From contig OU612073.1 in assembly GCA_914767715.1 (NCBI GenBank), forward strand, positions 11,844,001 to 11,904,000: a stretch of DNA of 60,000 nt, read 5' to 3'. The stretch is from Membranipora membranacea (Eukaryota > Bryozoa > Gymnolaemata > Cheilostomatida > Membraniporidae). Made by a program: the position numbers and the translations under genes. The notes under the pieces were generated by a model, which searched no databases, was not told where the DNA came from, and saw only the letters and a list, made by a program, of their open reading frames with translations. Numbering within the stretch: position 1 is the stretch's first letter; each line of letters starts with the position of its first letter. Of this stretch, positions 27,201-38,380 are shown piece after piece.

Positions 27201-29729
27201 CAGTGCAGAAATTTAACAACCCAAGTAGGCTGCTCATCAGGCAACAAAAGCAAAGCGAAATACCCACACTTTTTCATTGGTTCTAGGGGCTGTATATGGA
27301 GACCCTACCTACAGCCACTTATATGATATTGTGATAAGAATATATATCAGTGCCTACAGCTTAAAGAAACTGTATATGATATTGGCTTTTGAAAGTAATA
27401 TTCTGTATTGTGTTGAATCAGTTTTCAAAATACCAATGGGTTGTGTTGTATCAGAACGCAAAATACAGATGGGTTTATTATCTGAATTGTAAAAACATGT
27501 AGAAATCTTCCATTTCATTTAATTTCACTACTAAAATCATAGAGTTACTATATAGCTCTATGATTAAAATTCACTCGACAAACTCAACTTTTACCTAACA
27601 TTAGCAACATATCCAATGAGCGGTTTTTTTTATAAAATTAAGAATTTATTTGTAGGCCTATGTGTAAATTCAACAATTCCGAGCTAAATTTGCTGAATAA
27701 TATTCTGTGAATTTTTCATTTCACCTGGGAGAATACACACAAGGGTATACAATTGAGTGCAGTATTTTTTCTTAAAATCTCATAACATTACTCGTCAGAC
27801 CAAGGAGTCTTTAACTCCTTGGTCAGACAGACAGAGTTGATGGACCTTCTAGCCATACTTAGGGAGAAAGTCAGCAATCTTCTAATAAGCTTAATCCAAT
27901 CAAAGGAAACCTTACATTTAATTGCATTCTATCACATGATGACTCAATATTTGATTTTTAACCATAAATTATAAACTCAGTATAACAAGCTGGATTTAGG
28001 GACTGCTTAGCATAGCACCCTAAACTACCATTCAATCATAGAATGATTGCTTAGTATTGATTTCGTAATTTTAACAAGCATCAGCAGCGGATAGCGTTGC
28101 TGCTATAAAACACAATAATTATTCATATGTGGGTAATATCCCAAGGGAGCCCTCTGTTAATCATACCGCATGAATTCTTTCCCTTAAATTTATGGAGGAT
28201 TGAGTGACGCATGCATTTGGACCCAAGCTTCCAGTTTACTCAAGTTTCAAGAATGACACGACCCATGATTGTTGTCTTATCATTGCCCCCTACAGATGCT
28301 ACAATTCCTATCAGTTAATCAAAGACAGCATGTTTTGGTTTCTACAAAGGGCTTTGATTTTCGCATGACAGTGCTTGTCAAGACATATCACATCAATTCT
28401 AAGATAACATTTGTTTGCTGTGTATTTTTCTACAGTGTTTTACTGATAAGCATAATTTTGGTAGCACACTTTGATATGTCCTGACAATATTACCAAATAT
28501 AATGAATCTGGTCCATCTAAACCACATAGGCCTACATTTTTGTAACACATAATCATCATCAATATTTCTCAACAGCACCACTGATACCAGATCATGATTT
28601 TCTCAGGGTGACGGAGGCTACTCGTGATAAAGAGTGACTAAGATGATAGGACTTTCGTATCTATAGATTGATGAAACAGGGTAACCTGTTTACTTCCTTC
28701 TGATTTTTCTTGTGAAAGAATGACTGCACCGTAGGCTGATGTTGACACATGCCAGCCTCATATTACCAAATACACAACAACCGAAGGTTTACAATTACTG
28801 TGTTGTGATCATCATCCCAATCAGCCAATTTCACTCATTGACAATCAAAACTTCCGTAAAAACACATGGGTATTACACTAGTGCTATGCTACAAGATGAT
28901 TACCTTCATTTTGGTTTTTTTTTCTATTTCTGTTGCAAAGGTTTTTCTGAAAAGAAAACAATTCAGTGCCTTTCTAGCTTGGTGCTGAGCCAGAGAAAGT
29001 TCTTGCCGAGGAATAATATTCGTAGGAGCAGGAGGTGGCTCAGTTGGCTATAGCTGCTAAATTCAGCGCGCAAATGTTGAAGGTCATTGGTTCTATCCCA
29101 ATCCTCTCCACCGACCATTGTCTACCGAGGTTTGTTGGACCCCCAGGTGTGTTCCAACCTGCCCGCAAACTTCCTTGCCTTGCCCTTTACGTACACCCTA
29201 ATCCCACACCAATTCTTCGGAACGCACGTTGTAATTTTTTACCAACATACCCGTAGGGCCAAAGGGTATTTATTACCTGAACCCTCAATAGAACTTCTAT
29301 TAGGCTAAGTCAGATAATGTAATGTCATGTCAATGACTGTAACCAATCCAATCAGCGTGGATAGCTTCATCTTCAGTCTACACTATTTGCTGAAGTGTAT
29401 AATTTACTATTTAACGTCTGCACCAATGGAATGTTAATAAAGTCAAATACTGTGTTGGTAGGATATTTATCATGCCCATATTCATGTGGGTACCTGTATT
29501 TCCTGCATTTCTTAGTATTTTATACATTGTGCTTGTTATATCCTATAGTCCTTGCTTAAGTGGATAAAAAAGTTGACACGGTCTCGGTCTTACCCTGTGA
29601 GCTGTAGAGTGAAAGAAAAAATTGTGGTACTCACCATACACTGTTGAGAAATGCCAGACCACTTGCGGGTAGAATTAGATCATCCGAACCGATCGACCAG
29701 CGTCTGCCAAACACCACTAATCCTGGCAT
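9286..29729 (-). CDS. DAGLA: sn1-specific diacylglycerol lipase alpha-like (18 coding exons)
   Basis: Exons in transcript order: 29729-29635, 26393-26176, 24892-24782, 24381-24180, 22456-22378, 21974-21837, 20296-20094, 18971-18833, 18451-18290, 17954-17874, 17555-17422, 16198-16057, 15625-15442, 14774-14647, 14082-13968, 11790-11556, 10231-10055, 9439-9286. They join to 898 codons plus stop. The start [20 protein letters not shown] is the conserved DAGL N-terminus. Four membrane helices lie at about 24-44, 62-82, 106-122 and 137-162. The lipase domain has nucleophile Ser488 in GHSLG, Asp540 in VLGKDVIPR and His661 in MFDDHMP; the Ser-Asp spacing of 52 equals that of human DAGL-alpha. SPPGGLL and [11 protein letters not shown] also favour alpha over beta. 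It makes 2-arachidonoylglycerol from diacylglycerol at the plasma membrane. The tail is shorter than in vertebrates. The stop lies two codons after CAG|GTAGGT, so an alternative last exon is possible. A 5' noncoding segment reaches an acceptor near 29755. Confidence 0.93.
9568..9758. repeat. Near-perfect 85-bp-arm hairpin
   Basis: Arms 9568-9652 and 9674-9758 are inverted copies with only two mismatches, around a 21-nt G-rich loop. It sits in the last DAGLA intron. No flanking duplication is clear. It could be a recent fold-back element or, if transcribed, a long dsRNA hairpin. A diverged half-copy may occur at about 13725-13765. Confidence 0.85.
11872..11941. repeat. Inverted repeat next to DAGLA exon 16
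   Basis: Perfect 16-bp arms TTGCTGGTAGTGGCAT (11872-11887) and complement (11926-11941). Weaker complementarity continues outward to about 11841 and 11980. It lies in intron 15, just upstream (in transcript sense) of the acceptor for the exon at 11790. Confidence 0.6.
13136..13183. mobile_element. Family A-related mini-palindrome A9 (34 bp)
   Basis: 13143-13176 is a perfect inverted repeat, 14-bp arms CAGGGAGGGTGGGA around GGTATA. Flanks TTGAGAA (13136-13142) and TTGAGAT (13177-13183) match at 6/7. It shares the CARGGAG start and the 7-bp flank size but has a longer G/C-rich arm. It lies in DAGLA intron 15. Confidence 0.6.
16500..17011. mobile_element. TA-flanked fold-back element 1
   Basis: Long imperfect inverted repeat: left arm about 16502-16673, right arm about 16837-17009, starting GACAGTTTTCTGAGCTC and ending with the complement. 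TA dinucleotides abut both ends (16500-16501, 17010-17011), as for Tc1/mariner-type MITEs. No coding capacity. It lies in DAGLA intron 11. Confidence 0.75.
20691..21042. repeat. 13-bp minisatellite, about 27 copies
   Basis: Head-to-tail copies of ATAACGTCACATC, nearly perfect, with a variant block at about 20870-20945 carrying CACGTC, GCCAC and one TTCATC unit. Each unit contains a CRE half-site (TGACGT on the minus strand). It lies in DAGLA intron 6. Confidence 0.95.
22215..22249. mobile_element. Family A mini-palindrome, copy A8
   Basis: The 21-bp unit 22222-22242 is CAGGGAGT, five bases, ACTACCTG (one arm mismatch). It is flanked by perfect 7-bp repeats AGCAAAC at 22215-22221 and 22243-22249. 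It lies in DAGLA intron 5. Confidence 0.75.
23373..23451. mobile_element. Family B element, copy B2 (longest)
   Basis: The 63-bp unit 23381-23443 begins CATAGACTTAATA and ends ATAAGGTCTATG, with an AT-rich centre. Perfect 8-bp flanks AACCGAGC at 23373-23380 and 23444-23451. It lies in DAGLA intron 4. Confidence 0.82.
23652..23715. repeat. 32-bp perfect tandem duplication
   Basis: Two identical copies of a 32-bp unit beginning TTAGGAGTAGCCTGAG at 23652 and 23684. They lie in DAGLA intron 4. Perfect identity implies a recent slippage event. Confidence 0.9.
24983..25080. repeat. 14-bp minisatellite (CAACCAGCAACTTG)
   Basis: About seven copies of a 14-bp unit made of two 7-bp halves (CAACCAG/CAACTTG) with substitutions. 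It lies about 90 bases upstream (transcript sense) of the acceptor of DAGLA exon 3 (24892), where it gives the transcript a TTGCTGG/TTGCAAG-rich tract. Confidence 0.9.
25699..25728. mobile_element. Family B-like palindrome B6
   Basis: Arms CATAGATAGTCA and TGACTATCTATG around six bases; complementarity continues three bases outward (ACT/AGT). No flanking duplication is seen, so family membership rests on the CATAG ends only. It lies in DAGLA intron 2. Confidence 0.4.
25862..26103. mobile_element. TA-flanked fold-back element 2
   Basis: 25864-26101 is an imperfect inverted repeat with arms of about 110 bp beginning GTGCGAACTTCAGTTTGAAA. TA abuts both ends. It lies in DAGLA intron 2, about 75 bases past the exon 2 donor. 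Confidence 0.75.
26668..26707. mobile_element. Family B mini-palindrome, copy B3 (24 bp)
   Basis: The unit 26676-26699 is CATAGACTTA, four bases, TAAGTCTATG: nothing but two facing terminal repeats. Perfect 8-bp flanks ATTTACTT at 26668-26675 and 26700-26707. It lies in DAGLA intron 1. Confidence 0.82.
27530..27570. mobile_element. Family B mini-palindrome, copy B4 (25 bp)
   Basis: The unit 27538-27562 begins CATAGAG and ends CTCTATG. Flanks ACTAAAAT (27530-27537) and ATTAAAAT (27563-27570) match at 7/8. It lies in DAGLA intron 1. Confidence 0.65.
27794..27828. mobile_element. Family A mini-palindrome, copy A4
   Basis: The 21-bp unit 27801-27821 is the exact reverse complement of copy A3. 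Perfect 7-bp flanks GTCAGAC at 27794-27800 and 27822-27828. It lies in DAGLA intron 1. Confidence 0.82.
29029..29333 (+). mobile_element. tRNA-derived SINE
   Basis: A pol III A box TGGCTCAGTTGG (29036-29047) and B box GGTTCTATCCC (29089-29099) are 41 bases apart, as in tRNA promoters. An unrelated body of about 200 bp follows, with a short AATGT/CATGTCAATG-type tail. It is antisense within DAGLA intron 1. The ends are approximate, and flanking duplications were not identified. Confidence 0.7.
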
Positions 29730-31605
29730 CCTTGAATTTGAACCGCACCCCAGTCTGAAACAAAAAACACAATCGGCAAAATAAAAAACAAGAGTTTCCA
29801 AAATATTTTATCTACAATTGATTTCCAGCTGTCAATGAATTGATTTTGCGGTTAGTGTTGAAGTACTTAGTAACAGCGATGAGATAGGGATATTGTCAGA
29901 AGACCAAAAGCAAATCCATGCTTACCAAACTTTGACCTGCAGTGTCATACATTTCAAAGAATACAATAATATAAGTAAGTTGTGAAGTACATGTAGGTAT
30001 TCTAAGCTCAGCCCACCATTACAAGACTTATCAACAGAACAGGGCATCACACTGTTGAGCAATATTAACATGATAACCTGAAGTGGTTTTGGCCAACAAA
30101 GCTGTCAAGGCAGGCTTCTCTATATGTATATACATTTATGCTCATAAAACATATATTCTTTTAACTGAACTCAACTACTTACTACTAGACTAGACCTGAG
30201 TACTGTGACAGTTGCTTGCTATCCTATAGCCTAGTATGGCCTATCTATATATATATATGATATATATAGCTATGTCACTGGATTGGATAATGTCTGTGGC
30301 AGCAAACATCCCCCTGAAAGTAACTTACCACATGTATCCGAAAGGTTTATAGGACTCTGGCTAGTGAAGGGGCTTAGGTTGTGATATACACAGTGTAATT
30401 CCAAGGAGCTCAATCTTCCCCACAACTCACACCATATTTTGTAGTTTTGTGGAGAAATTACCAAAGTGAAACTACATAATAAACTTCCGGTTGGAATTTT
30501 ATCCAGGCTAAAAGTTGTTATAGAATCGGTGGTTGGGCAGATTATTGACGTGGTGTCTTAAACTGTCGAGGATTGGTCAATGAAATGGGAGCAGTACTTG
30601 GTATCAAAGTTGAGATCTGTTTTACACTGATTGACTGATTACTTAGTAACTACTAATGAGTGAGACTGGGCTGGCTTTGTCACTGGCAGTGTGTTGGCTT
30701 GTTTCCTCCACATAGGACCCTTATTGATAATGATAACATCATTCATGAATAGGTAAGACTAAAGCAGAAATCTGAAGCTAATTTATCTTTTCAGTGCTGA
30801 GTATTAGGTAAGGAACAATCAATTCATAAAAAGATTAAGATTAAAGAAATTAGAGGAAACAATATAAATATGTTGAACTATCATCATCATCATGTGAGAC
30901 AACAAAGATAGAATAAGGAACTTACTTACACTCTGACTCTAGTCTCTTACAAGTCTTTACTTGTAGTCCCCAGTATTTGGTATGTTTCAAAATATGGGTA
31001 GAAGGAGTAACCTATCTATTGGTCTTATTTTGATAGCAACTCACAATTCGTTTCAACTTGGACATTCACAGAGGCCGTATGTATGTCAATGAATTAGAAA
31101 AACATGTATTTGAGCAAACACTTGGGACAAAGCGTCTTCTTCACTGCTTAATATTTTTTTACAGATGACTGGTTGATGAGGTGAATTGCATTCTCACGGC
31201 AGTATCTTTCTTCACCGTGGAACAAACCAAGACTTGGATCTCTTCTCACATGTGAATTGTATTATCTATTACGAATCAACTGGTACGCCAAGATTATTGA
31301 GGTCACTAGACAAGCTACAGGTGAGCTATTCCCATAAAAGTTAACTTTAGGGCCTTGTTGTTGAAGCATCTCAGTATTCATTGGTTAGGATAAAAATCAA
31401 GATTAAATTCAATCATGGTATTGAAACAAGATAGAGATCCTATCCAAAACTACTGAGAATGGTTATCAGGTTCTAACATCGATTGCTCATGCCTTATTTA
31501 TGCTGATGTCCCTTCTTGTTCCCATTGTAGTAGCCGAGAGCCCAGCTTGATCTCCGCTCTCTTCATCACACAACAATACAAAGCTGTTGGCAGTAACTGC
31601 TCATC
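29730..31605. promoter_or_regulatory. Divergent 5' region of DAGLA and RNF41
   Basis: The two start codons face apart over 1.9 kb. A DAGLA leader segment reaches an acceptor near 29755. On the RNF41 side a donor-like ACAG|GTGAGC at 31320 and an acceptor-like TGTAG near 31530 suggest a 5' noncoding exon. No core promoter motif is convincing. Confidence 0.45.
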
Positions 31606-34600
31606 ATGGGGTACGATGTGAACAGATTCCAAGGGGAAGTGGATGAAGAGCTGATATGTACGATTTGTAGCTGTGTGCTCGAGGATCCTCTACAGGCCCC
31701 ACAGTGTGAGCACGCCTTCTGCTCTGCCTGTATCAATGAATGGCTCACTAGACAACCTACATGTCCAGTAGATAGAGCCGCCATCAGTCCTACTGACCTA
31801 AAGGTATGACATCATGGTGATATAAAATAACCTGTTTCACATCACCACAATGACTTCATTCCTTAGGGCTTCCATGAAGGTTAAAGTGGTTGAAATATTT
31901 CGTAGCTAGCTTGGCCAATGCCGCCATGTACCATTTTGACTCTGAACGAGACGCCAGTCTCACTTTATCACTTGACTCAAGGCGTCAAAGACATGGCTTC
32001 ATTCCTGACAAGTGTGTCTGAATGTTTGTGACATATTGTATTAATGGTGAACAGTTACTTTACATCCTGTGTTATCGACTTCACACTGCAGTGGTGTGCT
32101 ATCTCCTTCTACTCTCGGTATTTGAATGAACATTGACTTTTATCAATCAATGATTTCTCTACGTTCATTTGTTTTTCAGCCTGTGCCAAGAATCTTAAGA
32201 AACCTTCTATCACGACTGTCTATAAAATGTGACAATGCCACACAGGGCTGTACAGCAGTGACCAAGTTGGATAGCCTATCAGCACATCTCAATGAGTGCG
32301 AATATAACCCCAAGAAACCTGTCGCATGTGAACAGGGATGTGGTCTCACCATTCCAAAGGTATCATCTTTCAATCGTCTAATGTAGCTTTTGACACTCTG
32401 GTGCTTCAAGACCTGATATATTATCCTGTTATCATAGTTTCTATGTGTTGGTTCGCATTGATTTCTCATAGGATACATATTACTCAGTGGAGCTCCCAAA
32501 CTAAATATGTGTACACGGTAATGCAAGCCATCAATCTAGTTGTTTTAGTAAAAGTTTGTTAGTATTTCCAAATCCCAGTTTTTTACTGATCAGGGTTGTC
32601 CAATCCCGAAACACTGAAACTTTAATACAGGCTCCGATTGATGATACCTACCCGACTTTGTTCCTTTGTTTAGGATGAAATGACAACACACAACTGTGTT
32701 AAGGAGTTGAGAGGAGCTTTACAGACCACTAATAATAAGCTCACTAACACACAGATACAAGTCACTGAGCTTAAAAACCAGCTCAAGGAGCAGGAACGAG
32801 AGGTAGGTCACCATTAACTGATGTGATGCCCTAGAGGAATAAATATTAGCCGGAGTTTGATGACTTAATTTTAGCTAGCTGTGAGCAAATGTTAGCTAGC
32901 TATGAAGCTATTTCAAGTCTGCGAAAAAATGGAGAACATTTCCTCTTGCCAAAACCATTCTCCTCTAGGGTATCGAGTAAGTCGTTTAACTTATAATATG
33001 ACTCTTTGACATCCCCCCCCCCAATATGGTTTGGTGCTTTGTTGACTGGCGGTTTGGGACTTTTGGTGGTAGTGATGCTCTCCAATTCCCAAAAGTCCAG
33101 TTTGGCACTTCTTTAGATATTCTAGATAGGATAGTTTCATATTTTAGTAATTAGTATTTTAGTAATAGCAATTAATAATGACATGATAGTGATTCATAAA
33201 TCAAGACTGATCGTAGGATTAAACTCATTATTCATGATGGAAATCATATAGTTGGTTTCCTGTCGTTCTTCTCACATCCCATCCATATTTATGTTTCCTA
33301 AGCTTGGTGTTATTTGGCTTCTGAACATAAATATGCTAAGTTAGTAGGTTGGTAGTGGTACTTGATGATGGATCACTTGTTTACCATTGTCAAAAAACAT
33401 TCTCCATTTTCTATATGGTGCCTTTTTGGTATAACCACCTGTCAATTGATCCATTGTTACTTACTCTCCATCTTGAACTGTCTTTATCTAACGCTATCAA
33501 CTACAGTGCAATGTGACCGCTCTTATTGATTGTCTTGAAGATCTTAATTAAGAGAAACTCCTTGATAAGAGCATGCTATTACTGCAGTTTCAGCTTTTCA
33601 TCTGATTAGGAATATGGCCTGGAGCTTTTATGGCACACTTTTTCAATTGATCAATGTATGCTCACAGTAAGTGGACCCCAATGTGATATTGAACAACCCT
33701 CGCACACCTCCGATATCCTACTTCCTTTGTGATCTTTTTTCCATGATTGGCTAACCCACTAAAAAATTCTTTCGTTAGCAATCATCTGAAAGGAACCTGC
33801 ACCATCTCTGCACACCTACTCTCAATATATGCGATAACCATAAATTGACTATGGTGGTAGTTGAAATAAGAGGAGCATACCAGAGTTAGAGACTACACAA
33901 ATATTAATGCGTGTTATAGTCAGGCTGTTACTTATGATAAACTTTTGCCAGATTTGCATGTTAAAAAAATTCAATGCTCTACTTGGCACGAATTACTGAT
34001 GGTGAAAAAAATGCCTCCCATTCTAATTTTTCACCATAAAAATCTGACAACACTTCATCATTAGTAACTGCCCGACTATAACATGCATTAGTCTTTGTGT
34101 AAGAATGATATAAGAATGATATATCATATATATATTTTGTGTTTTAGATTCGAATGCTGAAGGAGTTTATGAGAGCCATGAGGAACAGTAATCCTCGGAT
34201 AAGAGAGATTCACGCTGATGTGGAGAACGATGAGATTCTCAGATGGGTCGGCACGCTGCAGACTGCCAGAGTCACCAGGTATTAACTGATATACACTAGG
34301 TCTTTGGGTGTATTGTGAGATGTAAGGATTTATCTGGATCATAGGGCCGCTAAATATAACCAGTGAAAAATACAATTACTCGGCTGGTTACTCTATACTC
34401 TAAGTCAATGTGTAATTCTAAAGAACATGAAGTATTGTCTCCCCGATCAGATCCATTTACATAATAAGATTATATGACTAAGAGGAAAACTAGAGTTGTT
34501 CCCCCTCCCACATCATGAGGTAGCAACATGATTGTTATAGGTTGGCAGTAAAAGTATATTATAATTATAATACATTAATTGTCAATGACTGCTCCCTTTA

Positions 34601-36558
34601 ATCTTGTGGACACCCACTCAATGTCGAAACATATAAGCAGCTCAAATCCATGCACTTGATCACTTTCCTTATTATGAATAATAAGTTAATAAGAGAACAG
34701 GTATTTCCTGTAATCCAATCAACTTCTTAAATTTAAATACAGCTTATCCTTTGAAACTGATACAATTCAGAGTCATTAGCTACTAAAGCACCATATAGGC
34801 ATACTTAGTCAAGTCATTTTGAATTCCGAAGGAAGGGCAATAATTTTATAGCCATTCATAATTGCAAACATGGCTGGCTGGTGTTGTGTATTTCTTTGGC
34901 CAAGCTTCAATTAAGTCAAAATACAGAATATGCTGATATTTTTTGTATGGAAACTGTCTAATTCATGGACAGACTTACAATTTGCCACCCAGACCAGACG
35001 ATTCCAAGTCGATTACACATTTAGTAATAACTACTCTCTTTAGCTTTGTCTGTGTTCACATACAGGACTTCTATGCCTCGACTGCGTCTGAATCCGATTT
35101 AAGTTCTGAATTCCGTTAATAGCCAAACTCTACCGCCACCTACTTTCTCAGTATTGTGACTGGGAACTGTAGTCTCCATGATTCCAATAAGGGTTCATAC
35201 AGACTAAGGAGTTAGAGAGGAGTTTTTAGAGGGGAGTTGGAGGATTTGTCTCAAACTCCTTGCTCAGACTAAAGGCAAACATGTTGTTGAAGTTCCTATG
35301 AGTGATATAATATACCATAATATTCTCACTTTCGTTTCTTTCAGATGGGGCGGTATGATCTCTACTCCTGACGCCGTACTTCAGGCAGTAATTAAGAGAG
35401 CCCTTATCGACTCCGGATGTCCCGATCATATCATACAGGAGCTAATGGAGAACGCTCATGAGAGGCGATGGCCTCCCGGTCTATCTACTCTAGAAACAAG
35501 ACAACTACACCGCAGACAGTATGAGAATTACATCACCAAACGTATACCAGGAAAACAGGTATGATCTTAGGCATACGAGGGCCTGCAAAAGGCTGCAATC
35601 TAGAATGTTCGATGTGAAGAACATAAATTCTTTGATAGAGAAGGTACCATCGCCAGGCCATTTGAATAGTTTGGGGGGAGAGGGTTCTTCTTGCTATCAT
35701 GCTGAACCTGAAGATAAAATTCGTCAAATTAGATAAAACAATTCTCTGACTTGACTGAAGATGGTGCCCTTAATCCCCTTAGTGAAAAGAGCTGGATGTG
35801 ACAGAATTACTGAGAGTAAATACAATGTGCTCTAATAGTGAGAATAAAACAGCTATTATAATACAGATAATCACTGTGACAAGGGTGAAACTTTTGACAC
35901 ATATGAGTGTAAATGTTGTCGATAAAGAAACAATGATGTACTTTTGCTTTCATGCGGGAACGAGCGGGCATTTGCTGCAAGAGTTTTGGCCATGACCAAA
36001 GTGTCTGTACTACTGAACCTTTTAGGTTGAGATCAAATTACCAAACTACACACATCGTGGGGAAACAAGTAATTCTTATTCACTTGGTTGAAACTTAGCT
36101 TCACTTAGCCATTTCCACATCAATTTTTCTGATAACATTTCACACTTCTCCAAGTACCGTGGAGAAATAAGGATGGTCCCCAGTGTGTCAGAACGCTATC
36201 TACCTTCCAAAACATGGTTAACCCAGCCTACATACTTATTTTGTTACTGTCTAGTGTCTAAGCTGTTTTTCAGGGTTGGGATGATAAGTAGTGTAGCCCC
36301 CACCACCTCAAAAACTTGAGCTAAGCTAAAAATGTGGTAATGTATAAAGCTGTGATATTCAACAGCATCAAGACATAGACCAATCGATTCCTATATATCA
36401 CGTTTGCAATTTTTTTCCGGTGTCAATGAGTGGGTTGAAAATAAAAATTTTTCTTTTTACAGGCTGTTGTAGTGATGGCTTGTGAGAATCAGCACGTAGC
36501 CGATGATATGATCATGGAGCCGGGACTGGTGATGATATTTGCTCACGGAGTAGAGTGA
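31606..36558 (+). CDS. RNF41: E3 ubiquitin ligase RNF41/NRDP1 (6 coding exons)
   Basis: Exons 31606-31803, 32180-32359, 32674-32802, 34148-34278, 35345-35558 and 36463-36558 join to 315 codons plus TGA; human RNF41 has 317. The N-terminal RING (MGYDVNRFQGEVDEELICTI...) has C18, C21, C34, H36, C39, C42, C53 and Asp56, the same C3HC3D variation as the vertebrate protein. A SIAH-type zinc finger region follows (residues 67-126), then a coiled coil (about 127-185) and the C-terminal substrate/USP8-binding domain with RWGGMISTPDAVLQAVIKR and LVMIFAHGVE at the end. The family ubiquitinates receptors such as ErbB3 and regulators such as BRUCE and parkin. Length, ends and domains all agree, so this is a full orthologue. 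Confidence 0.96.
33894..34101. mobile_element. TA-flanked fold-back element 3
   Basis: 33896-34099 has inverted arms (33896-33960, 34035-34099), about 75-80% matched, with ends CACAAA/TTTGTG. TA abuts both ends (33894-33895, 34100-34101). It lies in RNF41 intron 3 and ends about 45 bases before the exon 4 acceptor. Confidence 0.7.
35198..35269. mobile_element. Family A longer copy A5 (58 bp)
   Basis: The unit 35205-35262 starts TAAGGAGTT and ends AACTCCTTG with about 40 bp of GA-rich interior. Flanks TACAGAC and CTCAGAC match at 5/7 (CAGACT is repeated exactly at 35200-35205 and 35265-35270). It lies in RNF41 intron 4, about 80 bases before exon 5. Confidence 0.55.
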
Positions 36559-38380
36559 TACTCCTCCCCCTCTCCTCCAGGCGTACATCCTGCACATCTC
36601 ATTATATGACCAAACGTTTTCACTCTCTGTAAAATAGCATGAACAAGAACACTACGCATTTCTTCCAACTGAGAGAACAGAATGTGAACGAATATCTGTG
36701 CTCTGCTGATGCCATCATTGGCAGTGCAGCAGATTTTTAAACTGAGATTTCTTAAATGGATGATATTTTTCAAACGAGAAATTCCAATATAAAGTCCAGC
36801 GTGCTAGTCAGGCATGGCTAGAGTATAGAAGGCAGTAGAATGACATGTACTAACAGTGAAAATTTGTGAGGCAGTGCAATCTATCAAGTATGAATAGTAG
36901 TCATTCTATATAAGAAAATCATTCTTCCTTTTTTTTCTATATCCTGCCTTTCACGTTTGCTCCACAGATCTGAAAAGAATAGATGTGGCATCTTCTTACA
37001 ATGAGGCAGTCAAACTAACCTCGTTCGTTCCTAGGCCAACCCTGGATGTGTTATGTGCAAGTTTTAGTTACAAACATTGCATCATCTGCAGGATTCATCT
37101 ATTCAGCTGCAGCTATTTTTTGTCAATTTTACTAGCCTTCACATGTTGCCAAGACTACAGTTTTACATTGCATGTGTTTTTGGCAGTTAAAATGTGAGAG
37201 GTTTGCTAGTCTTTTGTGTGAGTGGGTGAGTGTGATTTGATTTGATTGTGTACTACTATTGATTGAATGAATGACACTAATTTTTTAGTATGAGTAATGA
37301 GTATAATGTATGCTGCACAAGCGTTTCACACTTACTTTTGTGATCCCAATAAAACACATGCAAACAACCAAGTTTGATATCTCGTCCACTTTGTGAGCTT
37401 GAGGCATTATTATGAATCCATTTTTTCTGCATTGAACTGTGAAGGTTACACCTGCTCTATAAATAAAGGCAGAAATCATTTAACTGCTGTATAATTTGTA
37501 AACCATTAGTGACAACTTAGTCATCAACCTCTCTGGATGTGACAGCTTCTACCAGTGTCAGCTTCTATCAAACTATCATTTTGGTGAATATTGTTAAATC
37601 TTCTTATGTGCAATTCTTCAGGTTTGTTAATATACTAAATGCTACGAATACCCGTGATTGTAATGCAATATGCTTTTGAAATTACATGTAAAAAACCTTC
37701 TATATTTCTTTCTAACTGGAATTTATTGGCTGGTACATCAACCCTGGCTATACTTGGCATGTATTGTAGTGATGGCGAATGCCTTGTCTGGCCAGCACAT
37801 CTACCTTGTTTTAAAATGCCTTGGCGTGATGTGTTCTTGCTATCAAATATTCAATCTCATGGCAGCATCCTAAAATAAAAACTTGACTCCGCTACCTATG
37901 CAATACTGTGCACGCTATTCTTTTGTCACTAAACTATAGTAAATTATAGTAAGTGTATTTAGCCTATAGAAATCCCTCCCACTTAATCTGCTGTAATATC
38001 GAAGTCTAATTTTGCTCTCATAGTTTTGAGTACCTGTTTATTTTCACTCGGCCACTTTCAGTGCAAACTTGTAGTGACATCATTGTACGGCTCTTGGAAA
38101 CAGCCGATTCTTTGACAAAGCTTTTGCGCTTCTTGAAGATTTGACAGCATTCACTTATATCTTTAATTTGCTAGACAAATAAGAGATGAAAGAATGATAG
38201 AGGCTTTTAACCAAGTGACCTAAAGGAGTATATTAATAAATGACATTCTGACTTCAGCTAAGTTTGCACCGGAGATAGCTCTTTTTGAGTACATACTTGG
38301 TACTCCATCGAAGAGTGGACTTTCTAAGTTACTGCTTTCCACTGAGCCACTGAGAAGACCTAAATGCACAATTCTAAGGA
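36559..38380. other. RNF41 3' UTR and spacer
   Basis: No further gene is supported. AATAAA hexamers at 37348-37353 and 37462-37467 are candidate RNF41 poly(A) signals. Open stretches here have no recognisable family features. Confidence 0.5.

Noticed and set aside
29029-29105. Functional tRNA gene
   Set aside because: A and B boxes are present, but the cloverleaf arms do not pair well and it continues into a SINE body.
30402-30425. Further family A copy (CAAGGAGC...)
   Set aside because: There is no inverted right arm and no flanking repeat.
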